Assembly (NCBI RefSeq): GCF_036588685.1
Contig: NC_086382.1
Coordinates: forward strand, 59,352,987-59,416,986
DNA from: Mytilus trossulus
Lineage: Eukaryota > Mollusca > Bivalvia > Mytilida > Mytilidae
Direction: 5' to 3'
Length of the DNA: 64,000 nucleotides
A program made the position numbers and the translations under genes. Positions 35,830 to 47,625 of the stretch are shown here, in pieces (position 1 is the stretch's first letter; each line of letters opens with the position of its first letter). Under the pieces are notes generated by a model. It worked only from the letters and a program-made list of their open reading frames with translations, was not told the origin of the DNA and made no database searches.

Positions 35830-36545
35830 AACTTGATGTTAAGTAGTTGTCGTTTGTTGATGTAGTGCATCAAGTGTTTTTTGTTCTCATGTTGTTTTTT
35901 TTAAAGATAAGACCGTTGGTTTACCCGTTTGAAGGGTTTTAAACTAGTCATTTTGGGGTCCTTTATACAGTCATTGGACAAAAGTGAGTTCCCAGTCAAA
36001 AAAAGTCCTATCATTTCAACTAAAATCGATATTTTTCAAAAAATATTACGAAGTAACTGTATGAGCGATTTTCGTAAATATAGATACCAAAAGATGTAGA
36101 AATGTGTGAAGTTTTATTGTTTATTTGGTTATAATAATATTCATACTCATTTTAATTTTCTGACGAGATGAACCTAAAGAAAAATATTTCTTGAAAAAAT
36201 TGCTTTTAATCTAACCAAATTAAAATCGTAAAAATTTGCATTTGTGTTTAACTCATCAGATGATGAAAACGAAACTCCAGAAAATTATGACTAAATAAAC
36301 AATAAAACTTCAGACAATTTTACATCTTTTGGTATCTATTTTATAAAAATCGTTCACTCAGTTACTTGGAAATATTTTTTTGAAAAATATCGATTTTAGT
36401 TGAAATGATAGGATATTTTTTGAGTGAGAACTCACTTCCGTCTCATGACTGTAGCTTACTGTTCGGTGTGAGCTAAGACCGCACTTTTACCTTTAATGGT
36501 TGAAATATTGCACTGGCACTCATACAACGACTTCTTATTTCTATT
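35830..36545 (-). repeat. Interspersed repeat F, interrupted by a MITE
   Basis: The left half 35830-35967 ends 'ggggtcctttata' and the right half 36452-36545 resumes 'tagcttactgttcgg' through 'acgacttctt'. Joined, they follow the uninterrupted copy at 30700-30965. Confidence 0.6.
35968..36451. mobile_element. Tc1/mariner-like MITE (484 bp) with TA target duplication
   Basis: Ends CAGTCAT and ATGACTG, with TA on both outer sides (35966-35967, 36452-36453). The inverted repeat reaches about 180-200 bp per arm ('tcctatcatttcaactaaaa', 'gataccaaaagatgta', 'gaagttttattgtttattt' all recur in reverse), so the element is nearly a full palindrome. No transposase. CAGT ends plus TA duplication fit the Tc1/mariner superfamily. 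Confidence 0.82.
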
Positions 36546-37029
36546 CATATGTAAGTCGTCGTGTCTATCTAGAAGAAATCAGTTATTAAAAACAAATTTT
36601 CATAAACATGTTCTCTTTCGAAATAACCATATAAAATGCTAATGGTTAATGCAGTCATCCACTATAATCATGCATGTATGATTGCGGGATGAAACTTACA
36701 CTTTATAAATAATGTGCGTTCAATGCGTTAATTGACTAGTTGTGTGATGTGTATTAGTACTTACCGTACTAATAAAACTAAATCAGATAACACAATAACG
36801 TAATATAAAAAACTTGTTAACAGCTACATCTAAGAAGTACGAAGGCTCAAATGCGCGGATGCAGCCAAACAACAATAAACGCATGTTTAGATTGGATCAT
36901 GTCTAAGACCAATAGTCGGAACACCGATTTATCATTGGTTGTAAATAGAGTGAAAAGTTAAACCGTAGCTTAGAAGTTTGGCATGCCACATAACTATGTT
37001 TAACCCACAATATTTTTCTTTAAAAAAGT

Positions 37030-37400
37030 CCTGTACCAAGTCAGGAATATGGTCATTGTTATATTATAGTTCGGCTCTGTGTGTGTTACATTTTAACGTT
37101 GTATTTTTTTTTTGTGTCGTTTGTTTCCTCTTATATTTAAGTTTGCATTCACATTGTTATAAGACGTGTCACGGTACTTTTTTTTCCAAATTCATGTATT
37201 TAGTTTTGATGTTATATTTGTTATTCTCGTCGGATTTTGTCCAATGCTTAATTCGTTTCTGTGTGTGTTACATTTTAATGTGTCGTCGTTCTCCTATTAT
37301 ATTTAATGCGTTTCCCTTGGTTTTGGTTTGTGACCGGGATTTGTTTTTTCTATCGATTTATGAGTTTTTATTATGGGTATACTACTGTTGCCTTTTTATA
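37030..37400 (-). repeat. Interspersed repeat E, partly duplicated
   Basis: 'aagtcaggaatatggtcatt' at the left end and 'tactactgttgccttttta' at the right. The block 'ctgtgtgtgttacatttta' occurs twice (about 37077 and 37259), so one copy is nested or duplicated within another. The 144-codon frame at 36978-37412 is the repeat read through. Confidence 0.6.
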
Positions 37401-37562
37401 GAATTAATATAAAAAACACCTTAGTAAACGTGACAAAAATATAAGCATCACTTACTTTGAAGGTGTAGTTCTTAGAATGTGTAATGAAATTTGTTTTTGG
37501 AGAACATTCCTGAATAATTTTTGAACCAGCATTTTTTCTTTAGGTCAGAATACTTTCTAGTA

Positions 37563-38250
37563 CTGTGAAAGTACTTTTATTAGTGGGTATCAATTTTCGT
37601 GGTTTGAGCAATATTTACATGTTCGTGGGTTTTTAAATTCGTGGATTTTAGTTTTCTTAAAAAAAAATTGAAAAAATTAAAGCCTTTAGACACGAAGTTT
37701 GCAAATAATGATAAATCTTGATTGAAGGAAATAATTGCAAAGTAAGCATTGACCTGTGTAAATAGCAGTGACAACACCAATTACCCAACATAAACAAATG
37801 CTATAAATGTATTTTGAATTGTCAAATAATTCTTATCAAAATCAAGTCCAGCATGAAATTATTATTTACCATGTGTACGAGAACTATAGCGATATAAAAT
37901 GAACACTTTATCATAGTGGCATATCAATACCGGAATTCTGACTTTCATCGATCAAATATATTTGTATGAGAATTAAAAGATCAAAACTTGTACAGCTTAT
38001 GTAATCAAAGATAAAATTGTATAATCTTGCATGCAGGTGTAGTTCTGTGACTGCTGTTGAAATATTCTCAGATTTGGCGATATTCAAAACATGCTCTTGA
38101 TCATATCAGTAGTCAAACATACATGAGGATCATTCCATGTCTTGATTTGGACAATGGTTGTTTTATTTCGTTGGACACTTAAATTCGTGGATAAAGTCAT
38201 CCACGAAAACCACGAAAATTGGTACCCCACGAATAAAAGTACTTTCACAG
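37563..38250. mobile_element. TA-flanked MITE (688 bp)
   Basis: Starts CTGTGAAAGTACTTTTATT and ends with its exact complement, with TA directly outside at 37561-37562 and 38251-38252. Imperfect inverted similarity continues for about 45 bp ('caattttcgtggtt'). The motif TTCGTGG/CCACGAA recurs several times near both ends. No transposase. Confidence 0.78.
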
Positions 38251-38464
38251 TAATGCATAAATGTAACGAAAAATTAAAATATATTTTTTTTAAAGTACTG
38301 TAACGAATAATGGTTACCTTTTGTGTCTTTTCATGCTCTGATGTTTCATTGACAATCATTTATGTGTACTGTATTCTTGTCATGAATTGTTGTCATTTTT
38401 GTGTTATATTTAACATTGCCATAAAAGCTCGAGGTTTGGCTTGCACAAAACCAGGTTTAACCCA

Positions 38465-38840
38465 CCAATTTTTCTTAAAATGTCTTGCGCCAAGTTATAA
38501 GAATGGCAATTGATATCTCTTAGTTCTTTTCTCTCTGTGAAGCATTGTCGTTTGTTTTTGTTGCACTTCAGTGTTTCAGTTGTTTCGTTGTTTTTCTCTT
38601 GTAGTTGGTGTGTTTCTATCGGTTTTTGTTTGTAATCTGGATTTCTTTTCTCTCAATCGATATATGACTTTCCTAGTTTTTGGTGGGGTTCGTATTGTTT
38701 ATTATTTGGTTTTCTATGTTGTGCCATGTGTACTACTGTTTGTCTGTTTGTCTTTTTCCTTGTTAGCTATGGCGTTGTCAGTTTGTTTTAGATTTATTAG
38801 TTGACTGTCCCTTTGGTATCTTTCGTCCCTCTTTTTTAAT
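38465..38840 (-). repeat. Repeats E and B in reverse, abutting
   Basis: 38465-38680 is repeat E ('ttgcacttcagtg', 'cagttgtttcgttg'); 38680-38840 is repeat B in reverse ('tttggtggggttcg', 'atggcgttgtcagtttgttt', 'ggtatctttcgtccctc'). Confidence 0.6.
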
Positions 38841-39860
38841 CAGAAGTATTTTACTGTTGCCTTTAAATACCACATCGTGTATTATCATATTTTTTTAAAC
38901 GAAAACGAAATACACGTATACACTAGTTGTTAATGATGTATCTATACGTTTCCTTAAAAAACTCGATGTTTATTTGTGTAGTTTGTTTTGTTAACATATA
39001 TACAATGCATATAAAAGTAAGTTTGACGGAAAATCTGACTGATTGTTTTCATTTGCCAGTTTTCTAGATGTTTAAATTTGTTTGTATTTCTATCCTGCAA
39101 TTAAAGAGAAAAACTAAATGCTTGTTAACATTGTTAAGATAAGACATCCGATCTCGCATAGTTAATCCTTGGTCAGATAGTTACAATATACCAATGATTA
39201 AAAGAAAAAAAAAGGATATGGAGTATCAATCATTGATACAAAATGAGCAATTACACAGCAAACACACGTTTTATTGCTGTTAATTATTTTATTTTAAGTC
39301 ACAGTCAGGCCTCCAGCATTGAGCAAATATAAAATATCACCTCATTGCATTCTTGAGACGGCCCATGGCTTCCACTTGAGAGGACTTCCTTTCCAACATA
39401 ATTTGGATAGATTTTAAAGACAAAAATTAAAACAGTTGGCCAGCAAAATCAATTAAATCGTTGTAGGATTAAATATGACTGCGTCCATTTATTGCATCTG
39501 CATAGGAAAACCTCAGTACATTGAATGATTTTTACATTTCATCACCAGTATTCCTTTATATAAAAATGATCGGATTTAGGCTATTTCATTTGAACATAAA
39601 TGAGTAAAAATTCATCAATCGCTTGATTTCTCTCGTTGCTGTAATGGAAATTAGATACACAATATGTGTTCTTGTGGAATCGAACTTCTACATAACAATA
39701 AAGGAGGGGATATGCTACCAAAACACCCAACTAAATTTTTAAAACTAAAAGAATAACAATATCGTTATAGTTTATAAAACCCATTCATCTTCAAGATAAA
39801 AAAAAATATGAAAAGGTTGTTTCTAGGCACAATATATGCATAAAAATGATCATCAAAACG

Positions 39861-39866
39861 TTTATT
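39861..39866 (-). other. Candidate polyadenylation signal of PHYHIP-like gene 2
   Basis: AATAAA on the minus strand, 53 bases past the stop codon at 39920-39922. Confidence 0.45.
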
Positions 39867-39919
39867 TGTCGCAATTTTTTGTACTCCGTTTGCTCATACA
39901 TATTTACCAAAATAATATC

Positions 39920-42900
39920 TTAAAGGTTGCAAATTTTACAGTTTTTATTCTTAGGAATGCCATTTTTTCTACTTTCCCCTCTACCCATAATATGTACCGG
40001 TTCGAAATATCCTTGTTCTTTTCGGATAATTTCATGAATATTTATGGCTTCCGTATACAGAACCTCTATTCTAAGACCGTTGCCATGACGCACCATTATA
40101 TCATTTGACCTTTTTGATTTTTTTAAATAGACAAATGGATTATCATGTATATCGAGTTCCTTTAGACGTTCCCTACAGAAATTATCAGCAGTGGAATCTT
40201 TTCTAGTCAGAATCACAGTTACATAATGAACTTTGTAATGACAATAAAAGTCAGCAAAATAAAGATTTAGATGTGGTGTGAATAAAAAACTGGCATAAAT
40301 ATGTAATCTTAACGGTCCAAACGGAGAATATTTGAATGGTTGACCTGTCTGGAAATCTACAGTTGTACTGAAAAATAGACCATCCAATCGACCGTTTATT
40401 ACAGAGCAAGGATCACCGTTATTATCCTTTTTGTATGGGGCCATTATTCCACTATGGTCTACTGTAATCGAAGTAAAATATTGTTTTGACTTGTTTCTAT
40501 AGAAATACCCAATGGAGCGGAAATGACTTTTCCTTCTTTTTATAAATTGAATCGTCTGATTGTAAAGTGTTTCATATTCTGTCTTTGTAAAATCTGAAAT
40601 CAAATGAATAATCAATATGTAATCTCATAACGCGTTTCAAAGGCTACTTACACGAACAATTTTAAAGAATGAAGTTAAAAATTATGAATCTATGAAAAAG
40701 GAATATGTGATTAAAATGCAAGTATTTTAAAACTGATATACATTGACATTGTCAAATGAGTAGACATGAACAGCTATTGAGTTCCTGAATTTGCAAAATA
40801 GTTACACTCATCAATTTCGAAATAATGATAATTGAAAAAAAACTTTCTAAACAGAAAAATCGATATATTACAATGACGTCATAAACTTTTTGAGTCTTAA
40901 ATGGCTTTTTAATAGAAAGTTGTTTTTGATCAATAACTTAAGAGCTAGTGTTATCACAAGAAGATGTTTTGCCAACGTAAGATATATTGTAAATATTGTA
41001 AATATATATGACTATAGTTATCAAAAGTACCAGGATTATGACAACTTTCACCGGTTAAACAGTATTTGCTGGCTATTTCAGGGTACATAAAATCAATCCC
41101 TGTATTTGTTAGGGTTTATGATGATAAGTCTTTTATTTCAGTGATTTCTTTCAATTTTCGAAAAATATGATGACAAATTGACTAATCGCATTCTCTCTTT
41201 GCCAAATGTAATATATATTAGTATACTTTGAATGGTTTATTTGAAAAGTTGTTATTTGAATGAAAAGTTGACTCATTGGCCCTCACACCACATCTGCCTA
41301 TATCTATTTGAGTTATATTTCTGGTTTGTTAAGTGAATAGTTATACGTTTCAAGTATAAGTAAGGTTTCAAATAACAGTTTTTAAAACGTGTGCAGCTCT
41401 TATGAAATTCGAATTAAACACACACAATTTACACTTTTGCATGATTGTCAAAAATTCAGTCAAAAAAATACAACTCTAAACGTTAATACTTACAGGTTTT
41501 GAAATTAGTTAGTTCGGTATTCACTTCTATTTCTGTTGTGAGCATTTTCTTGCGGTCAAATACAATGGATCCAATGATTACTTTTACTTCACAGATTATA
41601 GCAATGGGCAGGTCGAAAGGCAATGTAAAGTTCAATTCTTTTCCGACATGAATAAAAATGTGTAATCGATCCTTGAATTGTTTAAAAAATATTATCCATA
41701 CAGTGTCAACTGTAAACTTTGTTTCGTTGTAAAAAGTATACTTTGATACAGGAGTATGATCGACTTGGATCGGGAAAGTGACCTGAAATAACAAAATTAA
41801 AACAATAAATTGATTACGACAGGAAATAGTTTTGTCCACTTTTAGGTGTTTCTATTTATCATAGAAGGTAAACTAACACAAATACGGAACTCTAATTTTA
41901 AAATAAGTGATATTACAAACTGAAAAATGAAAAAATCAAACATATCAAACATATCAGACCTGATTTGGGACAAGCATTTCCTTATGTAAAAAACGGTGAA
42001 TAAACCCTGGTTATATAACAAGCAAACCTTTCACTTGTAATCTATTATATTGAAAATAATTGTGTGATAAATCAAACAGACAAATAGGTAAAATGGCAAA
42101 AATAGGGGTATAGCAGTCAACATTGAGTATAATATTGATCACGTTAAAAAAACATCTATGTCAACAAAGAAAAACAAAATGACATGTAAAAGTACATACG
42201 CAAAGTTTTCCTTTTTTTATTTTTATAAAGCGATGTAGATAGCATAGAGTAGTAGTTATACGTGTAAAGATACGTTAAAACTAATTTAGACTTGATGGTT
42301 AAAGTTTTCGTTTCGTATGTGTTTAGCTTTGATGCTTCATGGCATACTAATATCATTAATATTAACAGTACCAAAATGAGAATTCAGATAATTAATGTCT
42401 GTTCTGGTGATGTCCGGGGACGACCTATTTGAAAATCTATCACCTACTGAAAACGTTTGAAGAGCTGATAAAAATAAATGGGAAAAAAGTATAGCTAAAT
42501 TTGAAAAGGATTCGAAGCTTAGCATGAGGGATAAAAATTCCTAAATTTAATTTTAAAGTATTTATACGGCAAATTTCAATATACTAACAATATCAATGTG
42601 TTGATGCCAATACTGAAGGACTAGTTACAAGGCTGATGATTCCCGCAGGGACTAATTGTTATGAATCATTATAAATATACTCAGGTTTTGCGAATAATCA
42701 TGTTTTAAGAATAAATATCAATTTAAAAAAATGGCTAGAAGTATTTATAAGCATTGCAAAAGAAAAACAATCAACATTGGACAAATATGTATGTATTGTT
42801 CATAAACGTTTTAATTAATTAAAAACATTCAAGACACATCTAAGCGAGCGGATTTCAGGTTTGTAAGCTGCAAATAATGCAAGAAGACTTCGAATCTAAA

Positions 42901-45900
42901 AGTTCTAGATAAACTTAGGTGACAACCAATTATGTAACAATATCTTGAGTTTAATAGAAATGTACTATGTGTTAACATATACGTATAAAATCAAATATGT
43001 GCAAAATTTTAAATCAAAATAAATTGTGAAGCACTTAACTTAACGTGTAATACTACCAAATCATGGTATGTCACATCCGGTTGTATACGAACAAAAGGTC
43101 TAAAAATATTCCCTTCAATTTGACAGTTGTAGAAAATTAACGCTGCATTTCAATGCACTTAGATTTTTCTGAGTCATACACATTAATGTTGCGTGTCTGA
43201 AAGCATCATTCCTTATTGATTTGATGGTCTTATAAAATATTTTGGAAAGTTACGGTTACATAGTTACCAAAGCAGGTAACCAGTAAATAACAGTGTTAAA
43301 ATTGGGTTGTTAACTTCCGGTGATGGTTACTTTCTTATATGCAATGAAATGTAGTGTGCAATTTTCACTGTAGCACTGGGAAGGATTATACTTTATACAT
43401 GCAAAGTATTTCTTTGGTTGAAATAAAGGTAAATACTGTGCAATTTTTTTAAAAAGTGCCAATTTAACAAAGACTAATATGGGAAAATCAATGTTGGTAT
43501 TACACCTAAAGGAAAGGTACTTATTGCAAACCCATATCTTAATTCTGAACCATCAAATGTATTATTAGTTTCTTTTTTCGGTCACATAATTTAGAGTTTA
43601 GTGTTACGTATAAAAATAATACTCTATATTATCATGACTATCACGACTCAATTAGCAGTATCAAGATTTCATAAAATTTTTTGACTTCACAGCCTATTTA
43701 CAACAACTTGAAAATTCCCGCCCTGCATAGAAGTAAGTAATGTATTCATATGGTGCTCTTTTTCAAAGAAAATACGTGATTAAGTGTTTTGTGCATTTGC
43801 TTAATTTTAAACGGATTTCAACATCCATTAGAGACATGTCTTTGTCAAGAGTTTATACACACAAAGTTTCTAAACATTTTATATCTATATTTAGTCTAAC
43901 GTCCATACATATAGATTTTTTCTACAGATGATGACATAAATTATGTTAATTTACATAATCTTATTTCCCAGATTAGTCCATCTTTTTGTAACAGCAAACG
44001 CAGAAAGAATATATGCGCATAAACTTAAAAACTGTTGACACACAAATTTGTCTCGTATGTCGGCATACAATTCAGAAAAAGACCATCGGATAGACACCAT
44101 TGCTTATCAGTTAAGGTGCTTGACCATGATTGCGTAAAAATGGTCAAAGTACACAGTAATGTAACTCTATAGACAATACCGTTATTTATTGTAAGACGTT
44201 CGTATCAATCTAAATTAGGTAAAAAAAATATCAAAAAAATAGTCGATGAAGCATAAACTAATGAACAGATATTCAAAATTGCCGTCTAACTGTAATCACA
44301 CTTTGTATTTAATATCAATGTTCTTTCACAAGTAGTTGTAACGAAACTAATTTAAGCTATTGCTGACGCCATTGTGGTCATGATCAGTGTCGTCATCGGA
44401 AAAGCAATCCTTTTATCGCGCTTTCCGTGACTTTCGACAAAAGTGAGATTACATAAGCACCTTTAGTCATTTTAAGCATTAACTCAAAACTGGTTGATTT
44501 ATGTTCAAATGTGTCCTCTTTAATTAATAGTATAAACATGTTACCTCTGTGTGATTTCTTACAGGAAATTGCAAGGACATTACTTCGTTTAATAGTATAG
44601 AAATATCAATGTCTTTTTTCTTTTTCATCTTCGCAACTGAAAAAAGAATCATATCTTAAAATTACAACTAAATGATTTATATTACGATTACAATATAAGT
44701 GTAGTACAAAGTAAAATCTAAAAAGAAACTGAACTCAAAGGAAAATTCAATCGGAAAGTCCATAATCACATGGTAAAATCAAATGACAAAACATATCAAA
44801 AACAAATGGTCAAGAACTGTCATAGTCCTGACTTGGTACAGGCATTTTCAAATGTAAAAAAATGGTGGATTAAACCTGGTTTTATAGCGCTAACCCTCTC
44901 ACTTTGTTGACATGCTCTTCAAATTCCATAATATTTACATAGATGCGTGAACTAAACAGACATGATAAATAATATAGTCAAAATATGGGAACATCAGTCA
45001 TCATCGTGTAACAATTTTAAAAGGAACAATTGAACAGAACACATAAACATCTTTCTACAAACACATTCATTGATTCGCGTGTCTGACGTCAGAAAATTAT
45101 ATATGTCACATGTTTTTATTGTTCAATGTTTATACAAACAATTTTAAAATTTCACATGGACAATGTTAGCAGACAGCGTTAAAAAATCAAAAGTATGTAA
45201 GACTTAATTTTAGAAATAGACCGAGATTTTAAATTATCCAAAAGTTAAATAGAATTTATAAGAATCAACAAATTTTATTATTTTTCATTCGACCACGTTA
45301 TTCAATAATTTTGACGTTTATAGTGTAACGTATTTTCTAATGCATAATAGAAATAAACTCATCATAGACACCAGGGCTAAATTTTGTATATACGCAAGAC
45401 GCGCGTTTCGTCTTCAAAAGACTCATCAGTGACGCTCGAATCCAAAAAAGTTTAAAAAGGCCAAAAAAAGTACGAAGTTGAAGAGCATTGAGGACCAAAA
45501 TTCATAAAAGATTGGCCAAATACAGCTAAGGTAATCTATGCCTGAGGTAGAAAAGCCTTAGTATTTCAAAAAATTCAAAACTTAGTGAACAGAAATATAT
45601 CGTAATGACATATGATATTTTAATAGAACAATATCATACTGACGGAAGTACAGCGTCACGTTATAAGAACCAAAGAAACACAAAAAGTCGCATATACAAA
45701 ACACACCACTAAAAAATGAAAGATAATACAAAAACACATTGACGGGATATTTAAGTACTGAACCACGTTAAACGGACATCACATAAAAACAACTCAACAG
45801 TAAAAGTAATATTAATTATTTAATAATAGAACAAAGACAAATGAAAGAACAATATAACACGTTGTTAAGATGATAAACAACATCAGTACGCATAATCTAT

Positions 45901-46972
45901 GCACCAAGACCATCATGTATTATTAGTACAGTATAGCTTCCGATTAAATTTCTGGCTTCAGTTGATACATTTTAATCATAGGAGATTCCCGCCCATGTCA
46001 AGTGGCCTGATATCAAATATGTCCATGTTTTAATAGCGACTTTTTGTCATTCATTTTTTGCAAATATAATTACAGAAAATTATTACAAACCAGTTAGTGT
46101 TTGCGTGGTAAGAGAAATCATCTTATAATAGCATCATATTACTTTGCTTTGAAATATACCAGCTAGTTTCGTGGTTTTATTTTTGTTTAAATTAATATTT
46201 CAGATAATTTTTTTCATTTCATTACTTTATTATCAGTCGGGCAGTTGGATTCTATCACGAAAAGGAATATTCTTTTTGTTTGAAATATTAAGTGTAATAT
46301 CCCATCTAGGGACATTATGTTTTTATGTTTGTGCATTCATTGGTTTGTTCATTCATCCGTCCGTCCGTTCTTTTGTCCATTTGTCCCGCTTTAGCAGTAA
46401 ATGTTGTTGGTCAAGGGAGTTTTTGATGAAGTTGAAGTTCGATCAACTTGAAACTTAGTACGTATAGTAAGATCTTTTAAATTTTAATGCCAATTTCACC
46501 GTTCACTAAAAATAGTAAAAGATAGTGTGAGTTGGGTATTTATGAACTATGGAAAAATTCTTGTTCATGTTATCATCCTTATAATTATTTCTATCCATAT
46601 TGGTTTTATGATCAACATTATTTCTATTGTGTTTTTATTATGAAGTTGGCACAGATAGTAACGTGTTAAAGTTCTACCTAAAAAGTGTGTGCTTCCGTAG
46701 GCTAAAACCGTATAATGTTCTTCCATTCCATTTTCCTTTTTCAATCCATAGATCTCAAGGCAATATTCTGTTCCAGAAACAAAGATCATTGGTAAATCGT
46801 GGTCATTTACTGTGACATCAGCTATCATTGTTACGCCATTAAGTGATATTATATCGGGTCGTAAAAATAGAAGTAAACAATTCATTCTTTCTGGTCCATG
46901 AATCTCGAAATGCATTTTTCTATTCCCACCATCAATTTGTCCATGAAAGAGTATTCCTTGACTGTTTGCCAT
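39920..46972 (-). CDS. PHYHIPL: PHYHIP/PHYHIPL-like protein, gene 2 (four exons)
   Basis: Exons on the minus strand: 46972-46678 (295 bp, ATG at 46972), 44636-44545 (92), 41782-41494 (289) and 40593-39920 (674, TAA at 39920-39922), giving 449 residues. Junctions are G|gtagaa...cag|TT, GAG|gtaaca...cag|GTC and T|gtaagt...cag|AT. Exon 4 shows FYRNKS, YKKDNNGDP, LDGLFFS, LYFADFYCHYKVHYVTV, NFCRERLKELDIHDNPFV and terminal CKICNL, close to gene 1 over its whole length. Exon 1 shares FHGQID, GVTMIADVTVN and LPM-FVSG with gene 1, and exon 3 shares WIIFFKQ and LPIAIICEVKVIIG. No broken codon was seen, so the gene appears intact. A cytosolic protein is likely. Intron 2 (2.76 kb) lacks the foldback element of gene 1, and its acceptor keeps a normal T-rich tract, making it a useful reference. 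Confidence 0.85.
41880..42040 (+). repeat. Diverged interspersed repeat A (in intron 2 of gene 2)
   Basis: 'cctgatttgggacaagcattt', 'ggtgaataaaccctggtt' and 'acctttcacttgtaat' follow the repeat A order. Heavily diverged. Confidence 0.4.
44700..45350 (+). repeat. Repeat A with long tail (in intron 1 of gene 2)
   Basis: 'aaactgaactcaaagga', 'gacttggtacaggcattttc' and 'gcgctaaccctctcactt' are followed by about 400 bp ('cattgattcgcgtgtctgac', 'aaaatcaaaagtatgtaaga', 'atagaccgagat') that match 61780-62200 in the same order. The homology resumes at 45590-45740 after an inserted repeat D. Confidence 0.7.
45370..45590 (+). repeat. Interspersed repeat D inserted in the repeat A tail
   Basis: 'acaccagggctaaattttgt', 'gacgcgcgtttcgtcttcaa', 'actcatcagtgacgctcga' and 'gagcattgaggaccaaa'. 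The related copy at 62.2 kb lacks it. Confidence 0.65.
46335..46560 (+). repeat. Dispersed repeat with CCGTCCGTCC tract, beside exon 1 of gene 2
   Basis: 'catccgtccgtccgttc', 'gtttttgatgaagttgaagt', 'gatcaacttgaaacttagta' and 'gccaatttcaccgttcact' form a block I know as a widespread invertebrate dispersed repeat. The 95-codon frame at 46171-46458 is part of it. Confidence 0.5.
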
Positions 46973-47469
46973 ACCGCTTTGCTATCTTTAACAATCTGCT
47001 TACATGTAGAATCGATCTCCAACTAACCCAAGGTCACATCATAGGTTTTAGGTATAACAACTAATGAGGTTGACTAACTATCCTGCAATAGAATAATGTA
47101 TAAGCAAAGTTTTAAGTTTCATTTTTAGAAATACTCAAAACACAGTTTTCGGGATACGCGGACCAGTTAAAATGTTTCACTGAATAATCGAACTGTTCAC
47201 GTAAGGAAGTACATGAGTATAAACATGATAGATATTTTTATTACTTTTAGAATATGATAAAAATGATAGGTCCAGAAGCTTGTTTCCAAGTTACTTTCTG
47301 TGAAAATATAACACGTTTAGTATATTTTGTACAAAGAAATGGAATCTTATTACGAACACAAGGTAAACTAAGTTGCATAATTAGGAATGAAATTTAAGAG
47401 AATTTGACCTACCGGCGTGGATCTGCTTCCCTGTCCGACGCGACTGAGATAACTCCCAGTTATAGGCGA

Positions 47470-47625
47470 TGTTTATGTTCCTCAGTCTTAGTGGGGTTTT
47501 TGTGTTTGTGTTATGTGTACTTATGTTTTTTTTTCTTTTTGAAGCCATGGCATTGTCAGTTTGTTTTTCGATTTATGAGTTGACCTTCCCTTTGATAGTT
47601 TTTGCCTCTCTCTTTCAAAACTGCT
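47470..47625 (-). repeat. Interspersed repeat B, reverse
   Basis: 'cttagtggggtttttgtgtt', 'gccatggcattgtcagttt' and 'gagttgaccttccctttg' are the complement of repeat B. Confidence 0.55.

Larger units (their letters stand above)
33756..39919. other. Intergenic between PHYHIP-like genes 1 and 2
   Basis: Holds a hairpin (34238-34336), a split repeat F with a nested MITE (35830-36545), repeat E copies (37030-37400, 38465-38680), a second MITE (37563-38250) and a reverse repeat B (38680-38840). No coding signal is seen in the rest. The block 'acaacaaagcta' at 33767-33778, just upstream of gene 1, recurs upstream of gene 3. Confidence 0.5.

Noticed and set aside
36978..37412. 144-codon hydrophobic frame resembling a membrane protein
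   Set aside because: It is interspersed repeat E read in reverse; Phe/Leu/Cys richness follows from T-rich sequence.
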